DNA from: Endozoicomonas ascidiicola | GTDB taxonomy: Bacteria; Pseudomonadota; Gammaproteobacteria; Pseudomonadales; Endozoicomonadaceae | NCBI RefSeq assembly: GCF_001646945.1 | Contig: NZ_LUTV01000006.1 | Span: forward strand, 84,695-148,694 | Direction of reading: 5' to 3' | Length of the DNA: 64,000 nucleotides | Shown here: one piece after another, positions 9,007 through 18,074 of the stretch | Layout: each line of letters starts with the position of its first letter | Numbering within the stretch: the first letter of the stretch is position 1 | The notes under the pieces: model-generated | The model's input: the letters and a program-made list of their open reading frames with translations, nothing else | Told to the model about the DNA's origin: nothing | The model's database searches: none | Translations under genes and position numbers: made by a program

Positions 9007-10044
9007 ATGAGTCATCAGTATTTCAGCCTGGCCATTGGTGTTGGTAGCAAAAACAAGAAAGACCAGTGGCTCGAAGTGTTCTACCCAAACCCCGTGCTAA
9101 ACCCGGACTCCGCCCTGCTGGCAAAAATCTCCAGCCTTGTGGGCTATACCGGTGGCAACCAATCCATTGAGCTGGACAGCAAAACCCTCCACGCCCTGGA
9201 AGATCTGTTTGTTGATAACAAAGAAACGACACTGGCCACCATTACCCGGAGTCTGGAAGAAAGTGCGCAGCCCAGAGTGATCACCATTCTGGAAACTGAC
9301 GATGTACCGACCAGCACCCCGGAAGCGTATCTAAAACTGCATCTGCTTTCTCACCGGCTGGTAAAACCCCACGGTGTAAACCTTCAGGGCATTTTCCCAT
9401 TGCTCCCAAATGTTGCCTGGACCAACGAAGGCGCTGTCGATCTGGAAGAACTGCCTGCCCGACAACTTCAGGCCCGTGCTGAAGGTCGTTTACTGAGTGT
9501 CAACTCCGTGGATAAATTCCCGAAAATGACCGACTACGTGGTACCTGCCGGTGTACGCATTGCCCATACGGCCCGTGTTCGTCTGGGAGCCTATGTCGGT
9601 GAAGGCACCACCATCATGCATGAAGGTTTTATCAACTTTAATGCAGGCACTGAAGGCACTAGCATGATCGAAGGTCGTGTTTCTGCCGGCGTCATGGTCG
9701 GCAAAGGCTCTGATCTGGGTGGCGGCTGCAGCACCATGGGCACCCTGTCCGGTGGTAACAACATTGTTATCTCTGTTGGCGAGAACTGCCTGATTGGCGC
9801 GAATGCTGGTCTGGGAATCCCACTGGGTGACCGTTGCATTATTGAAGCAGGTCTTTATCTCACCGCCGCCAGCAAAGTTCAGATTCTGGATGACAAAAAA
9901 ACCGTGGTAGAAGTAATTAAAGCCGGTGATCTGGCTGGAAAATCCGACCTGTTATTCCGTCGTAATTCGTTGACCGGTACGATTGAATGCCTGACCAACA
10001 AATCTGCTATTGAGTTGAATGACGAGCTGCATTCTCATAACTGA
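9007..10044 (+). CDS. dapD: 2,3,4,5-tetrahydropyridine-2,6-dicarboxylate N-succinyltransferase
   Basis: A 345-residue protein of the longer, Pseudomonas-type DapD group. The C-terminal half carries hexapeptide repeats of a left-handed beta-helix (ARVRLGAYVGEGTTIMHEGF, GRVSAGVMVGKGSDLGGG, GENCLIGANAGLGIPLGD). It transfers succinate from succinyl-CoA to tetrahydrodipicolinate in the succinylase branch of lysine and diaminopimelate synthesis, in the cytoplasm. AAGGA sits 6 bases before the ATG. It follows yffB closely. Confidence 0.95.
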   Translation: MSHQYFSLAIGVGSKNKKDQWLEVFYPNPVLNPDSALLAKISSLVGYTGGNQSIELDSKTLHALEDLFVDNKETTLATITRSLEESAQPRVITILETDDVPTSTPEAYLKLHLLSHRLVKPHGVNLQGIFPLLPNVAWTNEGAVDLEELPARQLQARAEGRLLSVNSVDKFPKMTDYVVPAGVRIAHTARVRLGAYVGEGTTIMHEGFINFNAGTEGTSMIEGRVSAGVMVGKGSDLGGGCSTMGTLSGGNNIVISVGENCLIGANAGLGIPLGDRCIIEAGLYLTAASKVQILDDKKTVVEVIKAGDLAGKSDLLFRRNSLTGTIECLTNKSAIELNDELHSHN

Positions 10045-10062
10045 CACTAGGAGCAAAATCTA

Positions 10063-10085
10063 GCCCGGAAACTGCTTTTCCGGGC
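10063..10085 (+). terminator. Hairpin after dapD, possible terminator
   Basis: A stem of GCCCGGAAA and TTTCCGGGC with a five-base loop starts 19 bases after the dapD stop codon. There is no T-run after it, so it may work as an RNA 3' end or a weak terminator rather than a classic intrinsic one. Confidence 0.5.
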
Positions 10086-10221
10086 ACCTAATCCTATCGA
10101 ATGTCTACTCGAACCTCTTATCATCCAAACCTTAATGCACGTACAACATCGAAACTTTCTACGTTGTTTTTAGTCTACTTTTGAAGCTTAACGTCTATAA
10201 AGCATCTCAGAGTAATACTAA

Positions 10222-11568
10222 ATGAGCACACCCTCTTCCGTTACACTCTCTGCCAAACTGCATTCTAATAGTTACACAAACGGTCAGGCACCAAACAATT
10301 CAACCAGCGCAATACCTACTGAAGTAAAAAAAGAAATCCCAAAGGAAACAGAAAGGCTAGAACCGACTCCTCTCTCATCATTCGAAAAAATATCGATTCT
10401 CAATGCACACAGCAAGGTTTCTGAGCCGCCAGTTGGCCTGGAATGTCTAAATCCAATCTATCAAGCTCTCACTCCCGGTGATCTGGAAGCGACTAAACAA
10501 AAAATCAACCCTATTTTCGATTTCGATAAGTTTCCCCCATTGCTAGAAAAAGCCATTCAAAACAGCTCTGTAATAAATCGATTCTGGGAGAACCATCTGA
10601 AAGAAGCAGGTGTTACTGACATTGCCGGAGAGCAAGCACTAGTAGCCATGAGCGAAGCTATTCGAAAACTGGAAGTCGATACACATCAATACACCAATGA
10701 TGGGATTATCCAGATGTTGAAAGATCAGATCATTGCTCTGGCTACAATTCAAAGTAGACAATTTCCGGATAAAATACTGACCGGTACCCAAATAAGAGTA
10801 GCTCTGAAGTCATTACTACCATTAGGCTCCAATAAATACGATGCAATAAAGACACTACAACAAAGCATGTGTGAGCCAACCGGAGTCCATAATGTAAAAT
10901 CATTTGTATTGAACTGCTTACTCTTCAACTTCGTATCGCCGGTTATTCTCGGTGGTGGACATGGCTCAGAGGGTTGTATTTATGAAATTTTCAGCACGCC
11001 ATTTTTAAACAAACTAAAAGAACTGCTGACTTATTTACCCAAAATAAGAATTGAGCTTGGGGCGGGTATTGGCTTAACCAGTGGCGCACTCAACAGCATT
11101 AATCGAAAAGTTCAGGTCACTGCTGATATACGCAAAATACCTGCTTCTCAAGCTTGGCCGGGAGTAAAGACTCTTAAAATCGAGGCAGGGACAATCGCTA
11201 TAGCCTACAAACAGAAATCTGAAAAGTTCGAGGTCTTATACATTGCCACTTGCCCCGACAATGAACTATTTAAGCACCTGATAGGCAAAGAGAAGCCACC
11301 CGTTCTTTTATTAGTACCCTCTGAGCATTTTGGCTGTGACGTTCTGGGAGGTGAAGACATTCGTTCCGAAATATTACGAGACCAACACTGCACACCTATT
11401 CAAATAGGCGACTGCGGACAAGTTGGTAGCGGTTTTATATTGGGCCTGAATATGTCTAAAAGTACTTTCGAGCAGTATGCCCACAAGATTCCTGATAAAT
11501 ACATCTTGCAGGAGAAACCACTGAATAACCTCCACGTAGCACAGCTAACGATCACCAAAGAAAGCTGA
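10222..11568 (+). CDS. Uncharacterised 448-residue protein with a methyltransferase-like glycine motif
   Basis: I do not recognise this gene. The first 60 residues are rich in Ser, Thr, Asn and Pro with no signal peptide, as is common in type III effectors. The middle is mostly helical. Around residues 275-300 is KIRIELGAGIGLTSGALNSI followed by VQVTADIRKI, which resembles motif I and the next acidic strand of class I SAM methyltransferases. Before it is PVILGGGHGSEGCIYE. The base composition is AT-richer than that of dapD. It stands alone, with about 170 bases free on each side. A host-directed or SAM-binding role is only a suggestion. Confidence 0.6.
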   Translation: MSTPSSVTLSAKLHSNSYTNGQAPNNSTSAIPTEVKKEIPKETERLEPTPLSSFEKISILNAHSKVSEPPVGLECLNPIYQALTPGDLEATKQKINPIFDFDKFPPLLEKAIQNSSVINRFWENHLKEAGVTDIAGEQALVAMSEAIRKLEVDTHQYTNDGIIQMLKDQIIALATIQSRQFPDKILTGTQIRVALKSLLPLGSNKYDAIKTLQQSMCEPTGVHNVKSFVLNCLLFNFVSPVILGGGHGSEGCIYEIFSTPFLNKLKELLTYLPKIRIELGAGIGLTSGALNSINRKVQVTADIRKIPASQAWPGVKTLKIEAGTIAIAYKQKSEKFEVLYIATCPDNELFKHLIGKEKPPVLLLVPSEHFGCDVLGGEDIRSEILRDQHCTPIQIGDCGQVGSGFILGLNMSKSTFEQYAHKIPDKYILQEKPLNNLHVAQLTITKES

Positions 11569-11737
11569 ACAAAGATCAGTTTATATATTGCAAAGGAAGC
11601 AACAGCACTATACGCTCTGAATCCACTGAGCAATGAGATCTAACTGGTATGATTGGGCATCCAGAATGCTCGCCTACCAGTGACGACTTTGCGTTTCTCA
11701 GTCAACAATAATAACCATTCCGGAGCTTCTGCAGTTA

Positions 11738-12316
11738 ATGCGCCGTACCATCTTCGACACCCCCGTAATCAACAGCTTCTTCCGTCTCTTGTCTCGGATT
11801 GGCCTCAAGCTCTTCGGCTGGAAACTGGAAGGTCAACGCCCTGATGCCAGTAAGTATGTCATTATTGCTGCTCCCCACACCAGTAACTGGGATTTCATTT
11901 TCATTATTGCGTTTGCCTTTACCTTTCGCATCAAAGTGTTCTGGATGGGGAAAAACACCTTATTCAAAGGCCCTTTTGGCAGCGTCATGAGATGGCTTGG
12001 CGGCATTCCAGTAGATCGCAATAAAGCCAATGGGCTTGTGCAACAAGTAGTGGACACATTCAACAGTTGCACTGAGCTGGCCGTTGCCATCCCCCCAGAA
12101 GGCACCCGAAGTAAAGTACGACAGTGGAGAAGTGGTTTTTACCATGTAGCCCACAGCGCGGGCGTCCCCATTGCTCTGAGTTTTCTGGACTTCAAGAAAA
12201 AAGTAGGCGGCTTTGGCCCTATGTTTTCACCAACCGGTGATTATGAAGCTGACCTGATCAAGATTCAGGATTTTTATAAAGACATGACGGGTAAACACCC
12301 ACGTAAATTCGCCTGA
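11738..12316 (+). CDS. PlsC-like lysophospholipid acyltransferase
   Basis: A 192-residue acyltransferase of the PlsC/LPLAT fold. Motif I is PHTSNWDF (His-x4-Asp), followed by GGIPVDRNKANG and the motif IPPEGTRSK (the usual FPEGTRS block), then PIALSFLDF. Such enzymes move an acyl chain to a lysophospholipid or lysophosphatidate at the inner membrane. It is shorter than true PlsC and closer to small stand-alone members, so the acceptor is unclear. GGAG lies about 12 bases before the ATG. Single gene. Confidence 0.85.
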   Translation: MRRTIFDTPVINSFFRLLSRIGLKLFGWKLEGQRPDASKYVIIAAPHTSNWDFIFIIAFAFTFRIKVFWMGKNTLFKGPFGSVMRWLGGIPVDRNKANGLVQQVVDTFNSCTELAVAIPPEGTRSKVRQWRSGFYHVAHSAGVPIALSFLDFKKKVGGFGPMFSPTGDYEADLIKIQDFYKDMTGKHPRKFA

Positions 12317-12572
12317 TCTTCATTGTCCACGGATGGACCGCTCCCCCTTCCCATCTCCTCCTGTGAAATTGACAACTAACGCTAATCTTTCGGTCTCGAA
12401 AAAACCAAATGATTTGGCGGGATACACGCCAGTAAATGATATTCAAAATAGCAATCAATAAAATAAATAATAGCGCCAATAAGTTAGTTTCCATTATGAA
12501 CTAATGAACATCAGATCGGTCGAAGACGACGCTAAACACTAAACAATCATTAAACTAACTTGGAGGTTTACG

Positions 12573-12668
12573 TTGAATTTCATTATGAATTGGGGGTTTG
12601 GTTTCTTTGTAAGTGATTACGGCAGTATGTCTTCATCTTTGCTGAAGTCGATGCTTGCTTTTTTTTAA
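12573..12668 (+). CDS. Possible 31-residue small protein or leader peptide
   Basis: A TTG codon 6 bases after a strong GGAGG (12562-12566) opens a short frame of 31 hydrophobic and aromatic residues (begins MNFIMNWGFGFF) that ends at TAA 12668, 8 bases before an intrinsic terminator. An ATG four codons in (12585) is another start. The strong ribosome-binding site followed by a terminator supports a small translated message. No family is recognised; it could be a membrane microprotein or a leader peptide. Confidence 0.4.
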   Translation: MNFIMNWGFGFFVSDYGSMSSSLLKSMLAFF

Positions 12669-12676
12669 ACTTTATC

Positions 12677-12710
12677 AGCTGGCGAGAAGAAAGCTCTCGT
12701 CAGCTTTTTT
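12677..12710 (+). terminator. Intrinsic terminator after the small ORF
   Basis: AGCTGGCGAG pairs with CTCGTCAGCT (one G-U pair) around a nine-base loop and is followed by a run of T. It ends 6 bases from the convergent rhtB-like gene. Confidence 0.8.
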
Positions 12711-12716
12711 ATGCGG

Positions 12717-13319
12717 TTACGTCCAGATGAACAACAAACAGGATGCCGTGGCAAAACCCATCACTCCATTAAATACCCGCCACTGACCAGGGCTGCGGAT
12801 CGCCTTACCAATCAATGTGCCAAAACCAGTCCATAAGGAGATGCAGGGGAATCCGACAACCCAAAAAACCAGCGCGATCATCAACGCCGATAACCAATAT
12901 TGATCGCCGCCCAAAGTGAAACTTCCAATGGCCGTAATCGCCATCGCCCAGGCCTTTGGGTTCACAAACTGGAATGTGGCTGCTTGTATCAGCGTCATCG
13001 GGCGGGCGACACGGGCATCATGTTGCTCAGGTGCTGGTGCAGAGCCAATTTTCCAAGCCAGAAACAGAAGATAGGCGCTGGAGATCCACTTCAATACCTC
13101 CTGTACGATGGGAAACTTCTGAAACACCGCACCCAACCCTGCTGACATCAGTAGAATCAGCACAACCACACCAAGACCAATACCCACAATATGGGGTAAA
13201 GAACGCCAATAGCCAAAATTAGCCCCTGATGCTGTCAACATCATATTGTTTGGTCCTGGGGTGCCCGTCATAGCCACGGCAAAGATGGCAACAGACAGGA
13301 TAAATTGATATTCCAACAT
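12717..13319 (-). CDS. LysE/RhtB family amino-acid exporter
   Basis: A 200-residue inner-membrane protein with about six helices. The N-terminal MTGTPGPNNMMLTASGANFG and the later FQFVNPKAWAMAITA are standard LysE/RhtB blocks. These exporters send out amino acids such as threonine, homoserine or lysine; the substrate cannot be read from sequence. ATG 13319 has GGGAG 5 bases upstream. It is transcribed away from a MocR-type regulator, with a perfect palindrome between them, which suggests regulation by that protein. Confidence 0.9.
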   Translation of the reverse strand: MLEYQFILSVAIFAVAMTGTPGPNNMMLTASGANFGYWRSLPHIVGIGLGVVVLILLMSAGLGAVFQKFPIVQEVLKWISSAYLLFLAWKIGSAPAPEQHDARVARPMTLIQAATFQFVNPKAWAMAITAIGSFTLGGDQYWLSALMIALVFWVVGFPCISLWTGFGTLIGKAIRSPGQWRVFNGVMGFATASCLLFIWT

Positions 13320-13369
13320 GCAGTCTCCCAACAATCTTTCTATACCTAACGATACCTAATCGACACTTA

Positions 13370-13389
13370 AAATTGTATCGATACAATTT
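13370..13389. promoter_or_regulatory. Palindromic operator between RhtB and MocR genes
   Basis: A perfect 20-bp inverted repeat centred on TATCGATA (core TTGTATCGATACAA). It lies 51 bases from the exporter start codon. The form matches sites seen for GntR/MocR regulators, so the divergent MocR protein is the likely binder. It is followed by a 15-bp sequence, CCATTACTTCCTTTG, repeated once nearly perfectly. Confidence 0.6.
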
Positions 13390-13492
13390 CCATTACTTCC
13401 TTTGCCATTACTTCCTTTGAATGTCTTGCAATTATCAGACATTATGGACACTAACCCCTGATCAAAAAGACGTCAAAGGTTTTATTGTCACC

Positions 13493-14875
13493 ATGACAAT
13501 TGCAATTAACGCCCTCAAAACTGAAAAAGGCCCTCTGTATCGACAAATCGCCGATGCACTGGCAGAGCAGATCAATGCCGGGCTGCTGCTGCCTGGCAGC
13601 AAACTACCTACCCATCGACGTCTGGCCGACCAACTGCACGTCACCGTGGGAACCATCACCCGAGCTTATGGGGAAGTGGAACGACGGGGATTAGTAGAAG
13701 CACGGGTTGGAGCCGGAACTTATGTTCGTGACCACCGTAAGGCAAACTGGGTATTCAGCAACGATTTGGATAATAGCCAGTGCGAATTGGGTTTCAACAT
13801 TCCACCCTCATTCGACCGCAGTCAAATGATGCAACAGGCTATGTCGGCCTTAACGGAAGACCCGCGACAGATCAATCACCTACTCCTTTATCATTCTGCG
13901 GCTGGCATTGCTGAGCACCGCGAAACAATGGTGGGGTGGCTCTCAACACTCGGGCTGAAATTATCCAGCGATCGTCTGTTATTTACTTCTGGTGCACAGA
14001 ACGCCACACAGTTAGTACTGTCAGCATTCAGTCGAGCAGGCGACAACTTATTGGTAGAAAACCTGACCTATCCCGGCTTGATCAGCCTTGCTCGACAGCA
14101 GCAACTGACACTGAAGCCTGTCGCTATGGACGATCAGGGATTACTGCCTGAAGCATTGGACAATGCCTGCCGCCAATATCAGCCACGTTTTTTGTACAGC
14201 ATGCCGACACTTCAGAATCCAACGACTGCGGTTATGGGGCTGCAACGGCGACAGGAGATTCTGGATGTTTGTCGCCAGCACAATGTTTATCTGATCGAAG
14301 ATGACGTCAATGGCTTACTACCGGAACACCGCCCGGAAGCCATGGTTAACCTTGATCAGGAACACGTCATCTATGTAGGAGCGCTGTCCAAATTTTTAGC
14401 ACCCGGGCTAAGGGTTGGTTACGTTCATGCACCGGAAGCGCTTTATAAACAACTTATGTCGACTATTCAAAATCAATGCTGGATGGTGAGCCCGTTACTA
14501 ACAGGCCTTGCCTGCCAATTGATAGAACAAGGCTCCGCTGACCAAACGCTTCATTATATTCGTCAGGATATTCGTCAACGTCGGCAACTGGTTTGCAGCC
14601 TTCTGGCCGATACGGGTATTCAAACCGCAGAAGATTGCTTTCATGCCTGGCTGCCGGTGCCCGAAGCCTGGAGTTTAAGTGACTTTCTTGCGGCTCTGAA
14701 AACGGAAGGGATCGCGGTAAAATCCGCTGAGTTATTCGTCCCCCCGGGCTACGCCATTCCACCCGCAGTGCGTTTATCCTTCAGTGCACCGGATAATCTT
14801 GATACCCTGACCAGCGGATTGAAAACCATAAAATCATTGTTAGCCACTCAGCCCGTGGCCGAATTCTCGTTATAA
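13493..14875 (+). CDS. MocR-type GntR regulator with PLP aminotransferase domain
   Basis: About 460 residues. An N-terminal GntR winged helix (GPLYRQIADALAEQINAG, then LPTHRRLADQLHVTVGTITRAYGEVERRGLV) is joined to a fold-type I aminotransferase domain containing TSGAQNATQLVLSAF, IEDDVNGLL and VGALSKFLAPGLRVGY, with the PLP lysine in SKFL. MocR proteins sense PLP or amino compounds and control neighbouring genes. The divergent RhtB-type exporter is the obvious target. ATG 13493 gives the usual short N-terminus; ATG 13421 is in frame but overlaps the regulatory region. Confidence 0.88.
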   Translation: MTIAINALKTEKGPLYRQIADALAEQINAGLLLPGSKLPTHRRLADQLHVTVGTITRAYGEVERRGLVEARVGAGTYVRDHRKANWVFSNDLDNSQCELGFNIPPSFDRSQMMQQAMSALTEDPRQINHLLLYHSAAGIAEHRETMVGWLSTLGLKLSSDRLLFTSGAQNATQLVLSAFSRAGDNLLVENLTYPGLISLARQQQLTLKPVAMDDQGLLPEALDNACRQYQPRFLYSMPTLQNPTTAVMGLQRRQEILDVCRQHNVYLIEDDVNGLLPEHRPEAMVNLDQEHVIYVGALSKFLAPGLRVGYVHAPEALYKQLMSTIQNQCWMVSPLLTGLACQLIEQGSADQTLHYIRQDIRQRRQLVCSLLADTGIQTAEDCFHAWLPVPEAWSLSDFLAALKTEGIAVKSAELFVPPGYAIPPAVRLSFSAPDNLDTLTSGLKTIKSLLATQPVAEFSL

Positions 14876-14895
14876 AAAGGCGGTTCGGAATATCC

Positions 14896-15675
14896 ATGTT
14901 TAAAAAAATTAGAGTATTCATCCTGCTGACTATTCTGGCGATGGTTGGGCTAAACAGCTGGCTGCCACAAGTACGAAGTACCGACTGGAACGCACCGTTA
15001 ACGGTTGCTATTCACCCGATTAATGGCGACCACAGTCGTAAAACAGAAGAATACCTGAATCATGTGGAATCCTGGCACTTTAAAAAGGTCGAACAATTCA
15101 TCAGTCAGGAAGCCCAACGATATGGAATCAATATCGGAACCGATATCAGCCCTATCACTTTTCAGGTAGGGCAACCGCTTCATGAGCAGCCTCCTGCTCT
15201 GCCTGCTGATCGCACTCTGTTTTCCACCATGCTTTGGTCCATGAAATTGCGATACTGGCACCGACAAATGAAAAGCGAGAGCAGTCTGGCCGGAGCCGAT
15301 ATACACCTCTATGTCATTTATCATGATCCCGAACAATTACCGGTTCTTGAGCATTCAGTGGGTTTGCAAAAAGGTATGGTGGGTATTGTAAATGCTTACG
15401 GCGATCGTCGTTATACCAACAGCAACAATGTGGTTATCGTTCACGAATTACTACATACACTGGGAGCAACGGATAAATACGATCTGGCCACGGGCACACC
15501 TATCTTTCCAGAAGGCTATGCGGCACCGGAACAGACACCTCGCTATCCACAGAAAATGGCCGAGCTGATGGCTGGTCATATTCCTATCTCTCCAACTGAA
15601 AGTAAAATGCCGAGAAGCCTTTCTCAAACACGGATAGGTCCTTTAACCGCCAGCGAAATCAATTGGTCTGAGTAA
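14896..15675 (+). CDS. Membrane-anchored putative zinc metalloprotease
   Basis: A 259-residue protein with an N-terminal membrane anchor (residues 5-22). The motif VHELLHTLGATDKYD at about residues 182-196 contains His-Glu-x2-His followed by Gly-Ala-x-Asp, the zinc site of metzincin-like peptidases. The rest has no domain I can name, but it starts with a conserved-looking strand, LTVAIHPING. It follows the MocR gene by 20 bases and may be in its transcript. Substrate is unknown. Confidence 0.6.
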   Translation: MFKKIRVFILLTILAMVGLNSWLPQVRSTDWNAPLTVAIHPINGDHSRKTEEYLNHVESWHFKKVEQFISQEAQRYGINIGTDISPITFQVGQPLHEQPPALPADRTLFSTMLWSMKLRYWHRQMKSESSLAGADIHLYVIYHDPEQLPVLEHSVGLQKGMVGIVNAYGDRRYTNSNNVVIVHELLHTLGATDKYDLATGTPIFPEGYAAPEQTPRYPQKMAELMAGHIPISPTESKMPRSLSQTRIGPLTASEINWSE

Positions 15676-15749
15676 ATTAAAGGCGGCCTTTGCAATATGT
15701 ACTAACATTCAGCGTTTGGTTTAACATTTAATAGTTCAGGAGCGCACGC

Positions 15750-16067
15750 GTGGCATGGTTTTACCTACTTTTGGCGGGCTTATTTGAAATAGGCTGGCCT
15801 GTCGGACTTAAGTTTGCACAGAACCCATCAACCCGATGGCAAGGTGTATTAATCGCCATGATTTGCATCAGCCTGAGCGGCTACACCATGTGGCTTGCCC
15901 AGAGAGAAATCCCGCTCGGTACAGTCTACGCAATATGGACAGGGTTGGGAGCTTCCGGTGCATTCTTCATTGGCATTCATTTCTATGGAGAGCCTGCGAC
16001 GCTGATGAGATATTTTGGCGTTCTATTGATTATTTCCGGCGTCGCCGTATTAAAGCTGGCTAACTAA
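15750..16067 (+). CDS. gdx: SMR family guanidinium exporter Gdx/SugE
   Basis: A 105-residue four-helix protein. The start (MAWFYLLLAGLFEIGWPVGLKFAQ) has the conserved membrane Glu in LFEIGW, and GTVYAIWTGLGASGAF is the Gdx/SugE block, distinct from EmrE. Gdx exchanges guanidinium for protons; older names say quaternary ammonium resistance. The start is GTG with AGGAG 8 bases upstream. I found no guanidine riboswitch in the 74 bases before it. Confidence 0.93.
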   Translation: MAWFYLLLAGLFEIGWPVGLKFAQNPSTRWQGVLIAMICISLSGYTMWLAQREIPLGTVYAIWTGLGASGAFFIGIHFYGEPATLMRYFGVLLIISGVAVLKLAN

Positions 16068-16110
16068 TCATACGACCAAAATCGACTACCGTGTATAAAA
16101 AGAACAAACA

Positions 16111-16692
16111 ATGAATATCGGCATCTACATATACCAACAGGCTGAAGTACTCGACTTCTCTGGCCCCTTTGAAGTGTTCTCGACAGCAACACGTCTCTCA
16201 TCATCCGATACTCAGCTATCCCCGATTCTGATCAGTGAAGATGGTGAACCGGTCTCTGCCCGGGGCGGTTACACCGTTGTTCCAAACTTCGGTTTTCATA
16301 ACCACCCGACACTGGATGTGCTGATCGTTGTTGGTGGTGTGCATGTTGCTGAAATGGATAAACCCGTGGTTCTTAACTGGATAAAAGCTCAAGCAGAGAA
16401 TGCATCGTTAACCGCATCCGTTTGCACTGGCGCCTTTCTTCTGGCAGCCGCAGGTGTGTTAACCCATCAAAAAGTCACCACACATTGGGAGGATATCCCA
16501 GACCTTCGCAAACAGTTTCCTCAACTAAAAGTAGAAGAGTCAGTACGCTGGGTCGATGAAGGCGCCATCATGACTTCGGCAGGCATTTCTGCGGGTATAG
16601 ATATGAGCCTGCACATCGTCAGCCGTCTTCACAGCCGTGAACTGGCAGAAAAAACGGCAAGACAAATGGATTACGATTGGCAACAGCGATGA
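16111..16692 (+). CDS. DJ-1/PfpI family protein, possible isonitrile hydratase type
   Basis: A 193-residue protein of the DJ-1/PfpI superfamily. VLDFSGPFEVF at the start has the conserved acidic residue, and ASVCTGAFLLAAAG at residues 102-115 has the nucleophilic Cys105 in its elbow; TTHWEDI follows. The layout is that of the group close to isonitrile hydratase and AraC-linked amidotransferase domains, but without a DNA-binding part. Activity is not known. It lies 43 bases after gdx and converges with fumC. Confidence 0.85.
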   Translation: MNIGIYIYQQAEVLDFSGPFEVFSTATRLSSSDTQLSPILISEDGEPVSARGGYTVVPNFGFHNHPTLDVLIVVGGVHVAEMDKPVVLNWIKAQAENASLTASVCTGAFLLAAAGVLTHQKVTTHWEDIPDLRKQFPQLKVEESVRWVDEGAIMTSAGISAGIDMSLHIVSRLHSRELAEKTARQMDYDWQQR

Positions 16693-16697
16693 GCGCT

Positions 16698-18074
16698 TTA
16701 CAACCCACCTTCCGTGAGCTTACGGGGATCCAGCAGTTTCTCCAGCTCATCACGGGATAAGTCTGTGTTCTCTTCAGCCACATCAACCACTGACCGCCCT
16801 TCTTTATAAGCCTGCTTGGCAATGCCTGCCGCCTTTGCATAACCAATAATAGGGTTCAGAGCCGTGACCAGAATCGGGTTTCTCGACAGTGCCTGTTTAA
16901 GGTTGCTTTCATTAACCGTGAAGGTAGCAATAGCCTTATCAGCCAGAAGACGACTGACGTTTGCTAGCAAGGTGATGCTTTCCAATAGATTTCTAGCTAT
17001 GACGGGTAACATGACATTCAGCTCAAAGTTACCCGACTGTCCCGCCACAGAAACCGTGACATCATTCCCCATCACCTGCGCTGCCACCATCGCCGTGGCT
17101 TCCGGAATGACCGGATTCACTTTGCCCGGCATAATGGAAGATCCTGGCTGCAGCGCTTCCAATTCAATTTCTCCAAGCCCGGCCAACGGTCCGGAGTTCA
17201 TCCAGCGCAGGTCATTCGCCATTTTCATTAATGAGACCGCTGTCGTTTTCAAGGCGCCGGATACTGAGACAGCAATGTCCTGAGTACCGATAAGGGCAAA
17301 CAGGTTCTCAGCAGGGGTAAACTGCAAGCCGGTCACACCATTTAGCGCTTCGCTGAAGGCTTTGGAAAAATCAGGATGGGCATTGATGCCCGTTCCAACC
17401 GCAGTGCCGCCTTGAGCAAGGGTCATCAAATCCGGCTGAAGCCGTGTGATTGTGAGAATATTCTGATCAATCTGAGCGCTCCAGGCCAGCAGACTTTGAT
17501 CCATTCTGACCGGCATGGCATCCATCAAATGCGTGCGCCCGGTTTTCACATAATCTTTTACCGAATCCGCTTTATGTTTGATCGTGGCGGATAAATGCTC
17601 CAGCGCTGGCAGCAGCTTGTGCTTCACCTCAATGGCCGCACTGATATGAATAGTGCTGGGAATAATGTCGTTACTGCTTTGCCCAAAGTTCACATGATCG
17701 TTGGCATTGACGGTTTCACCAGCATGGCGGCAGGCTAACGTCGCCAGCACTTCATTCGCGTTCATGTTTGAACTGGTGCCCGATCCCGTTTGAAACACAT
17801 CCACCGGAAAGTGCTGTATCAGATTCGGCTCACCTAACAATTCATCCACTGCCGAGACAATGCCGCTCCCCAGACTAGAAGACAGTGTTCCCAATTTGAT
17901 ATTCGCCATGGCCGCCGCTTTTTTTGCCAGCAACAATGATCGAATAAAGGCTTCTGGCATTCCCTGATGGCTGATAGGGAAGTTATTCACCGCCCGCTGA
18001 GTCTGCGCGCCATAGAGTGCTTCAGTAGGCACTTCCAGCGCTCCCATACTGTCTTTCTCAGTTCTTGTACTCAT
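16698..18074 (-). CDS. fumC: Class II fumarate hydratase
   Basis: A 458-residue enzyme that interconverts fumarate and malate in the citric acid cycle. The signature GSSIMPGKVNPV near residue 310 and earlier TGSGTSSNMNANEVLA and TGRTHLMDAMP blocks are diagnostic. FumC needs no iron-sulphur cluster, so it replaces class I fumarases when iron is scarce or superoxide is high. A Fur box upstream fits that role. ATG 18074 has GAGG 6 bases upstream; the frame runs on to 18101 but that start is weaker. Confidence 0.96.
   Translation of the reverse strand: MSTRTEKDSMGALEVPTEALYGAQTQRAVNNFPISHQGMPEAFIRSLLLAKKAAAMANIKLGTLSSSLGSGIVSAVDELLGEPNLIQHFPVDVFQTGSGTSSNMNANEVLATLACRHAGETVNANDHVNFGQSSNDIIPSTIHISAAIEVKHKLLPALEHLSATIKHKADSVKDYVKTGRTHLMDAMPVRMDQSLLAWSAQIDQNILTITRLQPDLMTLAQGGTAVGTGINAHPDFSKAFSEALNGVTGLQFTPAENLFALIGTQDIAVSVSGALKTTAVSLMKMANDLRWMNSGPLAGLGEIELEALQPGSSIMPGKVNPVIPEATAMVAAQVMGNDVTVSVAGQSGNFELNVMLPVIARNLLESITLLANVSRLLADKAIATFTVNESNLKQALSRNPILVTALNPIIGYAKAAGIAKQAYKEGRSVVDVAEENTDLSRDELEKLLDPRKLTEGGL

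Noticed and set aside
12258..12494. Leftward 78-codon frame beginning with a hydrophobic stretch
   Set aside because: It overlaps the end of the acyltransferase gene, has no ribosome-binding site, and the AT-rich first part makes hydrophobic codons by chance.
15676..15749. Possible guanidine riboswitch before gdx
   Set aside because: No paired ACGR-loop hairpins or ykkC-like core are visible in the 74 bases before the start.
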